Origin: Nymphaea colorata
Taxonomy: Eukaryota; Streptophyta; Magnoliopsida; Nymphaeales; Nymphaeaceae
Reading direction: 5' to 3'
NCBI RefSeq assembly: GCF_008831285.2
Contig: NC_045151.1
Location: 10,096,571 to 10,160,570 of the forward strand
DNA length: 64,000 nt
Shown: piece by piece, positions 10,681 through 21,634 of the stretch
How the letters are laid out: every line of letters starts with the position of its first letter
Numbering within the stretch: position 1 is the stretch's first letter
The notes under the pieces: generated by a model
The model's input: the letters and a program-made list of their open reading frames with translations, nothing else
Database searches by the model: none
What the model was told of the DNA's origin: nothing
Program-made: the position numbers and the translations under genes

Positions 10681-11032
10681 ATGAGATGCTCACATCAATA
10701 CCCATCTTCTTCTTCTCTTGGGAGAGGGAGGTACAATGGGATCCACGATGATCAGGTCGGGTTCTTGAGACATCATTGAGCACCACATGGGAGCCCACGC
10801 ACCGCATCATCCCCTCTTGGCATAATCCATTTATCCCCTTTACTTTTCAGAATTTTCATCAGAGCATTCCAATTTTGGATATGTTCCGATAGATAAACCT
10901 CCATTTTTCTCTTAACCTTTTGTATATCCACTCGCATGGAGGAAGTCAAAAGAGACACCATAAATCATCATGAATGCTGTTAATTGTGATTGTCTTATAA
11001 TGATAAGTTTCCAATTTTTAGCCATCCGATTC
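10681..11032 (+). repeat. H'/I' blocks
   Basis: Contains GGGAGAGGGAGGTACAATGGG and TTCTTGAGACATCATTGAGC. Related to H/I but carries extra bases (ACATGGGAGCCCACGCACCGC). The inverted copy is at 21,640-21,960. Confidence 0.65.
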
Positions 11033-11034
11033 TT

Positions 11035-11119
<85 letters not shown>
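11033..11119. repeat. (CT)n(TA)n compound microsatellite
   Basis: CT repeat to ~11,065 followed by TA repeat. The inverted paralogue instead has (AC)n(TA)n(GA)n at 21,488. Confidence 0.95.
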
Positions 11120-11120
<1 letters not shown>

Positions 11121-11196
11121 GATTTTTCTTCTCAAAAAGTTGATTTAGTAGAATGCAAAGATAGATATAGACATGATAAGGTTATATGCGAAATAA

Positions 11197-11694
11197 ATGA
11201 GATATAACAAGGCTTTTGTGCTTCACTTGGTTTGGAGTTCTGGAAGACTTGATAAGACCATGGTGGCTCTTTGTCAATCCGTTGGGAAGCTGAAAATGGG
11301 AAAGGAAGCAAGAATTCAGAAGGCATGTATAATTCTATTTTAAGTGCAAACAAAAGTATTGATTTCTTCATCACTACTGCAGGAACTAGTTCCATGGTTC
11401 CAATAGCGATGAAACAATGTCTTTCAGCTCTTTCAGCTACATGATCCCAAGTCACAATCAGTACTTTTGCTTACAATAGAATGCATATATAGTGAAATAC
11501 AATTAATCTACATGACTTCTGAATTGATGCTTTATTTTCCATTTTTAGCTTCTCAATGACTGAGAAAGACCCACCATTGTGTTATTGCTAAAGTTCTTAC
11601 GTTGTGCCTACCTGTCTCATGGAGGCTGGGTAATCCTGACTAATTGCCTTCTCGAAGTCCAAACCAAATGAAGAACAAAGGCCTCGTACCTCAT
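11197..11694 (+). repeat. FB fold-back copy d (MAP65 exon inverted duplicate)
   Basis: The left arm has lost ~55 bp in the middle of the captured exon (TGGAAGACTTGATAAGACC joins distant parts). The right arm is full and reads on minus HKVLEYVNEVRGL, then SSFGLDF, the MAP65-like order. The inverted paralogue is copy g. Confidence 0.82.
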
Positions 11695-11913
11695 TCACAT
11701 ATTCAAGAACTTTATGAAGTTGAAATTTTAAAATAAATTGTTTTGGAGTTGATAAAGAGCATGGTTTTACTAAACGTGATTTCGAGACTCGAGAAACTCC
11801 CTACTACCGTACATTCAGAAAACCGTGATTAAAACTTGAGATCACCCTTAGCAGCTCAGTATCATACTTGAATTTGTCCTTCAAAAATTAAATTTCAAGA
11901 AATTGATTTTAGT
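11695..11913 (+). repeat. J block remnant
   Basis: Short J sequence continuing the exon's minus-strand reading for about 10 codons, then non-coding DNA. Confidence 0.6.
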
Positions 11914-12137
11914 CAACATTATACACATAAGTAAAAAAAACTCAGGTTTCAATGTATCAACAACATATGCATAAGTAAAACAAACTCATGTTTCAATGTA
12001 TCAACAATATATGCATAAGTAAAAAAAAACTCAGGTTTCTATGTATCAGCATTATATGCACAAGTAAAAAAAAACTCAGGTTTCTATGTATCAGCATTAT
12101 ATGCATAAGTAAAACAACTCAAGTTTCAATGTATCAA
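11914..12137 (+). repeat. ~45-bp minisatellite, five units, inside B
   Basis: Five tandem units of about 44-46 bp, each with ATATGCATAAGTAAAA and CTCAGGTTTC(A/T)ATGTATCA. Other B blocks have one unit; the inverted paralogue has about three (20,497-20,634). The 62-codon frame at 11,988-12,176 is the translation of this repeat. Confidence 0.9.
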
Positions 12138-12525
12138 AACAAGAATGGCAATTTTAGGTTTCAATATAGTTGTTGACATTTTCAATGTATCTATCATGAC
12201 AAGAATGACTAAGGTTTCAATATTATTGTTGACATCAAAGGCCACTTATCATTTGCCAGTACCAATTGTGCTTTAATTGATATAATAGTGTTGGCAAAAA
12301 GACGCCTCACATCGAACATTGCTTAAAAATTAGATGTCATAGAATTATACAATGGGTGATATAGTTCTAGCATTAGTTCAGAAAATTATTCAAATTTGGA
12401 AGCTATACGCACAAGTAAAAAAGCTTGTGTCACAACATATTTGATAACAGAAATAGAAACTTTAGATTTTAGTATTAATATTTGTGGCAGTGAATGCTAT
12501 ATGTATATATATATATATATTACAT
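12138..12525 (+). repeat. Rest of the B block with a short TA tract
   Basis: B block ending in a ~20-bp TA tract near 12,501-12,520. No gene. Confidence 0.7.
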
Positions 12526-12740
12526 GCTTTGATCATGAGACATTTAATTAATTTTGTACATCTTTAGTGAGGTGTTACTTATAAAATAATTTTTTCAAAA
12601 AGGTGAAAAATTCATGATTTATATTTTCAAGAAAAAATTATGTCATACCTTGTGAAGTACTAGAATGATTATCATTATTCATATTATTTATGCCAAAGAC
12701 GAAAAAAACTAATGTCGAACCTTGTGAACTATAGACTAAT
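12526..12740 (+). repeat. C block, truncated
   Basis: C sequence stops near 12,745 and joins D (AAATCAGATATGAAAAAAATT), skipping the MAPSK start and the first half of D. Confidence 0.6.
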
Positions 12741-13328
12741 TGACCAAAATCAGATATGAAAAAAATTAATATAGGAAAAGGGAACCTTAATATAGGATAA
12801 GAAAACCGAAACGACTTCTGATTTAAGAATTGACATCAAGTCTGGTTCAAATTTGGATTCAGATATACATAAATATGTAAAGGGAGATTCAGATTAGATT
12901 TATTTTTAAGTGAATATCCTATAACTCATGCCCTTAGATTTTAAAAATTATGTTTGTGGGAGTTGTTGCATCATTCATATGTTATCTCACTATTGTGTAA
13001 ATCCTCTTTGGAGATGATGTATTGCAAATATTGTCTAATTGGCATGTATAGAGATACCATGAATGTTGTCTTCGCATTTTGACAGGGATAAGATGGCAAC
13101 CACAGTTGAGCTACCTGGTTTGAGAAGTGATATTTTATGCAATATTCTGCGTGCCCCCATTCCAACATGCCAAAAGAAAAAAAAATGTGGTAACAGATGA
13201 AATTTTAAGCTAGAAAGTCCGCTTTGAATGAATTCTCACTTCTGTAAACGATGATCCATGACTTATTTAGCCTTCAAAGGAGCATTTAGTTAGAAAAAAT
13301 GAGGTTTCCAACAAGTTATTTTTTAAGA

Positions 13329-13330
<2 letters not shown>
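12741..13330 (+). repeat. D block, second half only
   Basis: Matches 2240-2760. TTAATATAGG occurs twice (12,765 and 12,790), a small local duplication. The minus frame at 12,971-13,168 is not conserved. Confidence 0.6.

Positions 13331-13382
<52 letters not shown>
13331..13382. repeat. (AC)n(AT)n microsatellite
   Basis: About 21 AC dinucleotides followed by four AT. Confidence 0.97.
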
Positions 13383-13385
<3 letters not shown>

Positions 13386-13411
13386 AAGGAGAGAGGGAGA
13401 GAGAGAAGTTC

Positions 13412-13912
13412 AACCATGTCTGGTATTTATTTGTCAAAATGACAGTTTATCTGAGCCATCTGATCTTTCCGCTCTGATGCTAGCTTTTTTTTATTAATTT
13501 TTTTTAACATTTTCTCTCAACCTGATGCCTCCTTCCCTCTTCCTCCCACCCGGCTGTGTTAAGTGGCATCCCAGGTTTAACACAGCTGGGGGGAGGGGTC
13601 GCCAAGACTACACCAATTCTTGGGCTGCCGGTGGTGGTAACGGAGATGGGTGGAATATTCCACCTATCTTTTGTTAACACAAAAGAGGACCTCCGATGAA
13701 TTTGGGGAGGAGAGTGATGCCGCTGCCAGCACTTGTGGAGGAGGGATGGAGGAAGGGATTGAGATCATGAAAGGAGGAAGGCATCGGGGAGAGAGAAGAC
13801 ATTAAAAATTACTAAAAAAAACAAGGAAGCCAACATCTGAGGCTTCCGACCTAAAGATCAGATGGCTCAAATCAACTGTCACTTTTGACATGTTAATACT
13901 AGAATCATGGTT
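13412..13912 (+). mobile_element. MITE-A copy 2 (~500 bp), longest visible TIRs
   Basis: Best-preserved termini: AACCATGTCTGGTATTTAT...TGAGCCATCTGATCTTT at the left against AACCATGATTCTAGTATTAA...GAGCCATCTGATCTTTAGG reversed from the right, giving inverted repeats of roughly 65-70 bp. The interior is shortened relative to copy 1. Position 13,560 is where the inverted paralogue breaks (18,787). Confidence 0.85.
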
Positions 13913-13913
13913 C

Positions 13914-13918
<5 letters not shown>

Positions 13919-14003
<85 letters not shown>
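13919..14003. repeat. (TA)n microsatellite
   Basis: About 85 bp of TA directly after MITE-A. Confidence 0.97.
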
Positions 14004-14006
<3 letters not shown>

Positions 14007-14572
14007 TTATGACATTCCAAAGAGTGTTTTTGTTACCAAATGCCCTCTTTAAAGTTTATTTAGTTTCCTACTAAGAAACGAGCATTGCTTGTTTTGCATG
14101 TGCCCTTTTTAGAAAATGTAAACATGGTTTAGGGCTGGTAAATTAAGGTCATTGTATGTCAATCATAGAATGCCAAAAAACAGCATGTATCTTCTTATCA
14201 TTATGTGATTCGGAACCATTAAATACTTAAGTAGTGTTAGATAAGAAGAAAATTATGTTTTATAAAACATAGGCACACCTTTGTCTTAATATCACCCTAC
14301 CATAGCCATTCCTACACACCCTTTTTGGCGACCCCATGACCTTATTCTATTCTAGTGCTGGATAATTTTCAGTCATACATTGACCTTGATGGGACCTTGA
14401 CTCCCCACCGATCATGCTACACCTCATTCAAAAACCAATTTTTAAGCAAAATTTATTGAACATAACAGAAAGAGAATGTTTGGATGTCCGAAAAGACCAA
14501 ACAGCTCCCTAACACACTTTCACCATTAGATCAAAATGCAATGGTAAAACTATTGTAAAAAAGATCACCATA
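14004..14572 (+). repeat. F and P/Q blocks
   Basis: Part of the palindrome spacer. F (GACATTCCAAAGAGTG) runs into P/Q (CCCTACCATAGCCATTCC, then CTTGATGGGACCTTGACTCCC), suggesting that G of one unit type and P/Q of the other are alternatives at one ancestral position. No gene. Confidence 0.6.
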
Positions 14573-14727
14573 AATAGTGTTTAGTATCATAAAATTAGTT
14601 TAGTATTCCACAAACTATTTCAAAGGTTTTGGTAGTTTGATGAATCACTAAAGGTAGTGTTTCATGAATCTATCCTAAAACTTAATACAGCTTGATAACA
14701 CTCATGTTCCAATTGTTGAACAACTCT
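14573..14727 (+). mobile_element. MITE-B, decayed copy
   Basis: Same order of internal landmarks as MITE-B (TTTAGTATTCCACAAACTATT, then TTCATGAATCTATCCTAA), but both termini are degraded (TAGTGTTTAGTATCATAAAA). Confidence 0.5.
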
Positions 14728-15222
14728 TCAAAAAAATTTAAAATAAGAGATAACATATAATGCTTGTTTGTGTTGTTGACAATTGGCTGGGACTGCAGGG
14801 ATCATGTCAGGTCAACTAGAACTCATGTCTAGATCTTCCACTCACAAAAATTTCTGAAAAATTGGATAAATAAAGTAAATAATGAGGAGAAAAAGGATTC
14901 CTGATTTTTTTCCGATGGTGATTGCTTGTGCCCATACCATGGCACGGTCTTGAGAGTGGATATTGTTGAGTACAATGCAGGAGCCCGTGCAACACATCAT
15001 CCATTTACTTTTTACAACTTTCATTTGAGCACCATAACTTTGGATATATTCCTATAAATGAGCGTCCATTTTTCTCCTCAACTTTTGTATATATGCTCGT
15101 GTGGTGTGGTCGCTTCATTTTATTCACACTTGTATAAGGAGGCAAAAAAGAAAACATAATAAATGATTAACAATGCTATTAATTGTGATAGTCTTTTAAT
15201 GTCAGGTTTCTAGTTTTTAGTG
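14728..15222 (+). repeat. G/H/I blocks
   Basis: Landmarks TCTAGATCTTCCACT (G), CGGTCTTGAGAGTGG (H) and GGATATATTCCTATAAATGAG (I). No gene. Minus frames at 14,816-15,024 overlap each other and are unsupported. Confidence 0.6.
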
Positions 15223-15248
15223 TGTGTGTGTGTGTGTATATATATATA
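15223..15248. repeat. (GT)n(TA)n microsatellite
   Basis: Short GT run followed by TA, at the usual I/FB boundary. Confidence 0.9.
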
Positions 15249-15339
15249 AATAAGATATATTGTACATTTTCTTCTCAAATGGTGATTTAGTAGAAGGTAA
15301 AGGGAGAGACAGACATGATAAAGGTTATACACAAAATGA

Positions 15340-15860
15340 ATGAGGTATAATATGCATGGCTTTTGTGCTTCACTTGGCTTGGACTTCGGGAAGACGGTTA
15401 GAGAGCTGCACCCAAGACTCCATGAGACAGGCAATTATACACAATGTAACAACATTAGCAATAAGCCACTAGTGTGTCTTTGTCCATCCATTGAGAAGCT
15501 GAAAATGGCAAAGGAAGGAAGGTATGTATAATTCTATTGTAATTATAAGCAAAAGTACTTATTGTTCCATGGTTCCAATGGTAATGAAATAATGCCTTCC
15601 AGCTACGTGATCCCATGTCACGATCAATACTTTTGCTTACAAAAAGATGCAGACAGTAGACTGGAATTAATCTACATGCCTTCTGAATTTCTGCTTCCTT
15701 TTCCATTTTCAGCTTCACAAAGGAATGAGAAAGACCCACCAATGTGTTATTGCTAATGTTCTTACATTCTGTCTACCTGTCTCATGGAGGCTTGGGTAAT
15801 CCTGACCAACTGTCTTCCTAAAGTCTAAGCCAAGTGAAGCATAAAGGCCATGTACCTCAT
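15340..15860 (+). repeat. FB fold-back copy e, reference copy for the captured exon
   Basis: Both arms are well preserved and each reads as MAP65-like protein on its own sense strand (next two entries). The centre at about 15,570-15,625 is not self-complementary. The near-identical copy is at 48,963. Confidence 0.88.
15358..15521 (+). pseudogene. MAP65-family exon fragment, left arm
   Basis: Open frame GFCASLGLDFGKTVRELHPR, then LHETGNYTQCNNISN and SIEKLKMAKE, ending at AG|GTATGT. It has the MAP65 motif order LGLDF, TV-x-E-x-HP-x-L, ISN, then a lysine-rich exon end. It lacks the last few codons seen in other copies (ATIQK). The frame stays open because this arm has four bases more than the right arm after the HET codons. 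It is an exon fragment, not a gene. Confidence 0.8.
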
Positions 15861-15861
15861 T
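15680..15861 (-). pseudogene. MAP65-family exon fragment, right arm (inverted)
   Basis: The minus strand reads NEVHGLYASLGLDFRKTV, then QDYPSLHETG. After that a four-base deletion shifts the frame, and SFVKLKMEKEAEIQK is found in another frame. The exon end meets a GC donor (AAG|GCATGT). By recollection Arabidopsis MAP65-1 has TVHDLCAVLGLDF then HPSL at this place; a protein search should confirm it. Confidence 0.8.
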
Positions 15862-16508
15862 TAAATTAGGATCACTTTTTAATTTATAATCTCTTATCAA
15901 GTAGAAAACGAATTATAATCATTAAACAACAACAAAAACATGTAATACTAAAAAAAATACATCAATTAACGAATTCTTATAAAAAAGTACAAGGCCCTAT
16001 TGGCCCCCTTTGGCTTTTCCCCTACTACCATACATTTGCAAGCTCTGTATGATACTTGGATTTGTCCAGCTTCAACAATCAAATTTATAGAAAAAATACA
16101 TGTGAGTGGAAAAATATCTGAAAGTAACGATTCTGGCAACATTATACGCATAAGGAAAAAAACTCAAATTTTGATGTATAAAAAACAAGAATGGCAATTT
16201 TAGCCTGCAATATCATTGAAGAAATTTTCGATGCAACCTTGACAAGAATGACAACTTTAGGTTTCAATATTATTGTTTACATCTAAGGCCACTTATCATT
16301 TACCCCTACCAATTGTACTTTCCAAATTTCGAGTATTTGAATCTAAATTTTCCTAACATGTACTTGTGCTTTATTTGAGAGAATAGAGTTGGCCAAAAAC
16401 CCCTGACTTCCAAAAACATTTGAAAACAAAGATGACATAGACTTTATACAATGGTTCTAGCACTGGTGCAGCAAATGATTCAAATTTGGAACCTATATGC
16501 ATAAGTAT
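15861..16508 (+). repeat. J remnant, X right end and shortened B block
   Basis: J sequence, the X-like terminus (CCCCCTTTGGCTTTTCCCC at 16,004) and a B block cut at GCATAAGTATCTC. Copy at 49,484-50,136. No gene. Confidence 0.65.
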
Positions 16509-17345
16509 CTCAGCCCTTGGTAGTAGGTAAATGAGCAGCTCACGTCAATCTCCATCATCTTCTTCCGTTGGGAGAGGGAGAGAGAGGTATTGGTGTGCCT
16601 ATTTCACCAGACTTTTTCCTATTTTGGCCCTCCCTCTTGTTCCTCTCAATGGTGCTCAAAAGCTTTAAATTTTGTGTGTGGACAACAATCTGCTCTCTTT
16701 CCATTTCTCCCAAGGAATGGAGTTTCCTGAAAACAGTCACAGATAGCTAGCTTCGGCCCTTATATCGTCGAATTGTATGTTAAATGAATTAGCTGCAACT
16801 CAATGTTTCTGTTCCGTTCTGTGGGACCGTGTCCATCATCCATAGCAATATCGCCCTTACATATTGATTGGGACATGGAAATGGTTCCCTTCACCGTCTG
16901 AACTGTGTGGACAACTGTATGATTTTTTAAAGAAATGTTCCAATGCATGGCTGCCGGCAGACTCTCGAAAATGTAATTTAATTTGTTAGAAATAAATTTT
17001 AGGGTCCTTTGGTTTAAGAAAAGTTTCATGATTCGTTGTTTGCACTCTGGAATGTGGACCATTATGCACCGACCCTAGCTTGAACTTTTGAGCGATGGTG
17101 AGAAAATCTTACGAATGATCCATGGGCTTAGATCATATGATCAAATAATGTGAAAAAATGAGAAAATTAATATCAAAATTTGAAACAGTACATACAATAT
17201 TAATTCTATGTCAAATTCCAGAAAATGATAATACCAGATTTGTCTGTGGTCTGTGGCGTTGTTGAAAAACTTGGAGTAATCATGAACACATTTAACAAGG
17301 ACTAGAAAACTAGCTAGAGCGGTCAGCCAGAATATATATACATAC
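16509..17345 (-). pseudogene. Unidentified captured segment, possible gene fragment
   Basis: About 835 bp present only here and at 50,137-51,005. It begins in S/H-like sequence and continues with DNA of more even composition than its surroundings. The minus strand has a 100-codon frame (17,062-16,760; contains AAMHWNISLKN and SICKGDIAMDDGHGPT). The sister copy carries a 16-bp difference that breaks the frame, so it is not maintained. A second minus frame (16,555-16,740, 61 codons) is kept in both. I recognise no domain. Confidence 0.45.
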
Positions 17346-17434
17346 ATATATATATAATGCTTTTTCTTCTCAAAAAGGTGATTTAGTAGAATGTAAAGAG
17401 AGTGACAGACATGATAAGGTCATATGAAAAATAA

Positions 17435-17893
17435 ATGAGGTATAACATGGCTTTTGTGCTACACTTGATGTGAACCTTGGGAAGACGGTTAGCCAGCTGC
17501 ACCAAAGACTCCATGAGATAGGCAATTATACACATGCAAGAACGTTAGCAATAAGACAGTGTTGGGTCTTTCTCAATCCATTGGAAAACTGAAAATGGAA
17601 AAGGAAGCAAGAATTCACTAGGTATGTATAATTCTTTTGTAATTGTATGCAAAAGTACTGATTGTCCATGTGTCCAATAGCAATGAAACAGTGCAAACAG
17701 TGCCTTTCAGCCATATTCAGTACTTTTCCTTACAAAAAAATGCAGACAGTATAATTAATCTACATGCCTTCTAAATTCTTGATTTCTATTCCATTCTTGA
17801 TACTAATGACAGTCCATTGTATATTCTTACATTGTGCCTACCTGTCTCATGGAGGCTTGGGCAATCTTGACTAACTGCCTTCCTGTACCTCAT
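17435..17893 (+). repeat. FB fold-back copy f (MAP65 exon inverted duplicate)
   Basis: Left arm complete but drifted (CTTGATGTGAACCTTGGG). The right arm is shortened: ~35 bp is missing near 17,800, and the exon part after the TGACTAACTGCC landmark is cut. It follows FB copy e by only 1.6 kb. Confidence 0.8.
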
Positions 17894-18086
17894 TCACATA
17901 TTCAAGAACTTTATCAAGAAGTTCAATCTGATTGAAAAGGATATACAATGGACTGTCATTAGTATCAGATACTTATCAGTGTTCAGTTAGTTTGCTTTAT
18001 TCAGTAGATCACCGACATGTACTTTCCAAACTTTCCCTAACTCATGTAGAACCATTTTTCAGAGGCAAAAAAGGCTCACCAGAATT

Positions 18087-18088
<2 letters not shown>
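17894..18088 (+). other. J remnant and unassigned flank
   Basis: The first part continues the exon on minus (FIKFLNM-type frame, then an AATCAG acceptor-like site near 17,927). The rest has no gene; copy at 51,571-51,766. Confidence 0.5.
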
Positions 18089-18133
<45 letters not shown>

Positions 18134-18154
18134 GTGTGTGTGTGTGTGTGTGTA
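18089..18154. repeat. (TA)n(GT)n microsatellite
   Basis: TA to ~18,131 then GT. The sister at 51,767 has a short TA and a long GT. Confidence 0.95.
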
Positions 18155-18786
18155 TTACGTGCATTGATCATGAGACAATCAATTAATTGTGTTACATTGT
18201 TAACAAGGTGTTATTATAAAATAAAATTTTCAAAATATTTTGACAAAAAAATTATGCCATCCATTTTGAAGTACTTGAATGATATATAATTTACAATTTT
18301 ACACCAAAGAAAAACAATATGTGGAACCTTGTGAACTCCCTACTAAGTCGATCAATTGGCCAATAACTCAGTTCTCATTGCCCACAAGCTCAATGTATCA
18401 TGGCTCCTTCCAAGCTTGTTTCACAAAAAAGGAAAGTTAGGATTTTAGTTAATACAAGAAGCATCAAGAGGACTAAAAAAATTAAAACAACAGCGAATTT
18501 AACTCTAGATTTTTTATGTGGTTGGGTAATTTTCTCAGCGTCCATCTTGGAAATATCAACAACTAAAATGGTTGTTTATGGATCTTGTACCTACCAATAT
18601 ATACATCAGAGAGAAGAAAAAAAAGAGAATTATAAACAACATTTATGTAGATTCCGGATAATAAGTCAATAAAAAATTTATAGGTTCACAATATACCTGC
18701 TACAAGGGTTAAAGAATTCATACAAAGAAATTTGTACAGTTCAAACGAATTATTTTATAAATTTTCTTCTTGTTCAGTAGAATAAT
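18155..18786 (+). repeat. C block with 90-codon frame, then N fragment
   Basis: The ATG at 18,400 opens 90 codons (MAPSKLVSQKRKVRILV..., ending RFRIISQ). The copy at 52,072-52,344 is also 90 codons with about a dozen changes and no stop. The second half overlaps an L-like stretch (GGTTGTTTATGGATC), so the frame crosses two repeat families. The block ends abruptly at 18,786, the left breakpoint of the inverted arm. Confidence 0.6.
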
Positions 18787-18870
18787 AACACAGCTGGGTG
18801 GGAGTAATAGGGAAGGAGGCATCAGGTTGAGATAAAATGTTAAAAAAGAAATTAATAAAAAAAAGCTATA
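18787..18870 (-). mobile_element. MITE-A fragment at the inversion breakpoint
   Basis: Reverse complement of 13,475-13,560 (ACAGCTGGGTGGGAG, AGGAGGCATCAGGTTGAGA). It starts exactly at the breakpoint, so the break fell in the MITE's internal hairpin. Confidence 0.75.
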
Positions 18871-19740
18871 TATTATATATATACTGGTCCTGATTCAATT
18901 TCTCTCTCTCACACTCTCCTTTCTTTATATATATATATTCTTAAAAAACAACTTGTTGGAAACCTCATTTTTTCTAACTGAATGCTCCATTGAAGGATAA
19001 ATAAATCATGGATCATCATTTACAGAAGTGAGAATTCATTTAAAGCGGACTTTCTGGCTTAAAATTTCTTCAGTTACCACAATTTTTTTTCTTTTGGCAT
19101 GTTGGAATGGGGGCACAGAGAATATTGCATAAAACATCGCTTCTCAAAACAGGTAGCTCAATTGTACTTCCCGTCTTATCTCTGTCAAAGTGCGAAGACA
19201 ACATTCATGGTATCTCTGTCAAAGTGCGAAGACAACATCCTTATCCTATATTAATTTTTTTTCGTATCTGATATTCTCAGAAGCTTTGATGTGTTTATCC
19301 AATCCAAATGGGACATACATTGACATCCTTACAGAGAATGAACCATGGACTATGCAAATAATTGAACACATCAAAATTCTTGAGATAGTTTGGCTCTCAT
19401 TTTAAATTCATCAGTCCTTCTACAGTAAAACAAAAGTGCTAAAATGGTTCCCAAAAGGAATATGGCCTCACCTAAAACAGAGTTCTAACGACCCAACACT
19501 CTTGTCCAAAGATAGTATGTAACCTATTCTTGATTGAACTTTGAAACTGTTTAGTAGATCAATTCGGTGAAGTAATTCATATCTCACTATTATGGAATTT
19601 GATATTAAGTTTCATGATTGAATCTCAATCTCAGCACTGATCCAATTTTAGAAATACAGGATTTGAATCTTGGTCCGAGTGTGATTACAAGGAGCACCTA
19701 AAAAATGGATTTAAGTAATTGAAAATGTAATGCATATGAT
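18871..19740 (-). repeat. D block, inverted
   Basis: Inverted D. A segment containing TATCTCTGTCAAAGTGCGAAGACAACA is duplicated in tandem near 19,180-19,228. The middle of D is deleted (joins at about 19,229). The 71-codon plus frame at 19,190 is unsupported. Confidence 0.65.
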
Positions 19741-20129
19741 ATATATTCAAGAAATTCAATAGCTTCTTTCTTGCATTAACTGAAATCCTAACTTTTCTTC
19801 TTGAAAGAAGCATGGATGGAGCCATGATACATTTAACTGCAGTATATATTGATCAAATATGAGGACGATGGAACTGATTTATTGGCAGATTGGTCAATTA
19901 GTTTGTAGTTCACAAGGTTCGACATTATTTTCTTTCGTCTTTGGCATAAACAATGTGAATAATGATAATCATTCTAGTACTTCACAAAGTATGACATGCT
20001 TTTTTATTGAAAATATAAATGATAAATTGTTCGCCTTTTGGAAAAATTATTTTATAAGTAACACCTCACTAAAGATGTAACAAAATGAATTAAATGTCTC
20101 ATGATCAAAGCATGTAATTTATATATATA
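19741..20129 (-). repeat. C block, inverted
   Basis: Inverted C, with the MAPSK start's complement (GGAGCCATGATACATTTAAC) at about 19,819. A short TA tract lies at 20,121-20,132. The 73-codon plus frame at 19,859-20,080 runs antisense through the block and is unsupported. Confidence 0.65.
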
Positions 20130-20898
20130 TATATCATTCATTGCCACAAATATTAATACTAAAATATAAAGTTTCTATTTTTGTTATCAAATATGTTGTG
20201 ACACAAGCTTTTTTTACTTGTGCAAGTAGCATCCAAATTTGAACAGTTTTCTGCACTAGTGCTAGAACTATATCACCCATTGTATAATTCTATGACATCT
20301 ACTTTTGAAGCAATGTTTGATGTGAAGGGTATTTTTGCCAACACTATTATCTCAATTAAAGCACAATTGGTACTGGCAAATGGTAAGTGGCCTCTGATGT
20401 CAACAATAATATTGAAACCCGTCATTCTTGTCATGATAGATACATTGAAAATGTCAACAACAATATTGAAGCCTAAAATTCACATTCTTGTTTTCGATAC
20501 ATTGAAACTTGAGTTTTTTTTTTTACTTATGTGTATAATGTTGATACATAGAAACTTGAGTTTTTTTTTTTACTTATGCATATATTGTTGATACATTGAA
20601 ACATGAGTTTTTTTTTTACTTATGTGTATAATATTGCCTAAAATGTTATTTTACATTATCTTTCCTACTTACATATATTCTTTCTATAAATTTTATTTTT
20701 GAAGGACAAATCCAAGTATCATACTGAGCTGCTAAGGGTTTGATAAGGGTGATCTCAAGTTTTAATCACGGTTTTCTGAATGTACGGTAGTAGGGAGTTT
20801 CTCGAGTCTCGAAAACATGTTTAGTAAAACCATGCTCTTTATCAACTCCAAAACCATTTATTTTAAAATTTCAACTTGATAAAGTTCTTGAATATGTG
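20130..20898 (-). repeat. B block, inverted, with ~three-unit minisatellite, and J
   Basis: Mirror of 11,695-12,500. The ~45-bp minisatellite has about three units (20,497-20,634) against five in the other arm. The 123-codon plus frame at 20,220-20,591 ends in this repeat and is antisense to the block; I do not regard it as a gene. Confidence 0.75.
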
Positions 20899-21410
20899 AA
20901 TGAGGTACGAAGAAGGCCTTTGTTCTTCATTTGGTTTGGACTTCGAGAAGACTTAGTCAGGATTACCCAGCCTCCATGAGACAGGTAGGCACAATGTTAG
21001 AACATTACAATAACACACTGGTGGGTCTTTCTCAGTCCATTGAAAAGCTGAGAATGGAAAATAAAGCATCAATTCAGAAGGCATGTAGATTAATTGTATT
21101 CCACATGTAGATTAATTGTATTCCACTGTATGCATTTTTTTGTAAGCAAAAGTACTGATTGTGACTTGGGATCACGTAGCTGAAAGACATTGTTTCATCG
21201 CTATTAGAACCTTGGAACTAGTTCCTGTAGTAGTGATGAACAAATCAGTACTTTTGCTTGCAATTAAAATAGAATTATACATGCCTTCTGAATTCTTGCT
21301 TCCTTTCCCATTTTCAGCTTCCCAATGGATTGACAAAGAGCCACCACGGTCTTATCAACTCTTCCAAAACTCCAAATCAAGTGAAGCACAAAAGCCTTGT
21401 TATACCTCAT
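20899..21410 (-). repeat. FB fold-back copy g (inverted)
   Basis: Inverted partner of copy d. The plus strand of its first arm reads VRRRPLFFIWFGLDF-like residues; ATTAATTGTATTCCAC is duplicated at 21,089-21,125. The second arm shows the same ~55-bp loss as copy d, so that deletion predates the 34-kb inverted duplication. Confidence 0.82.
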
Positions 21411-21486
21411 TTATTTTGCATATAACCTTATCATGTCTGTCTCTATCTTTGAATTCTACTTAATCAACTTTTTGAGAAGAAAAATG

Positions 21487-21634
<148 letters not shown>

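Noticed and set aside
20220-20591. 123-codon plus frame, one of the longest in the window
   Set aside because: It is antisense to a B block and its end is the translation of a minisatellite; sister B copies are full of stops in this frame.
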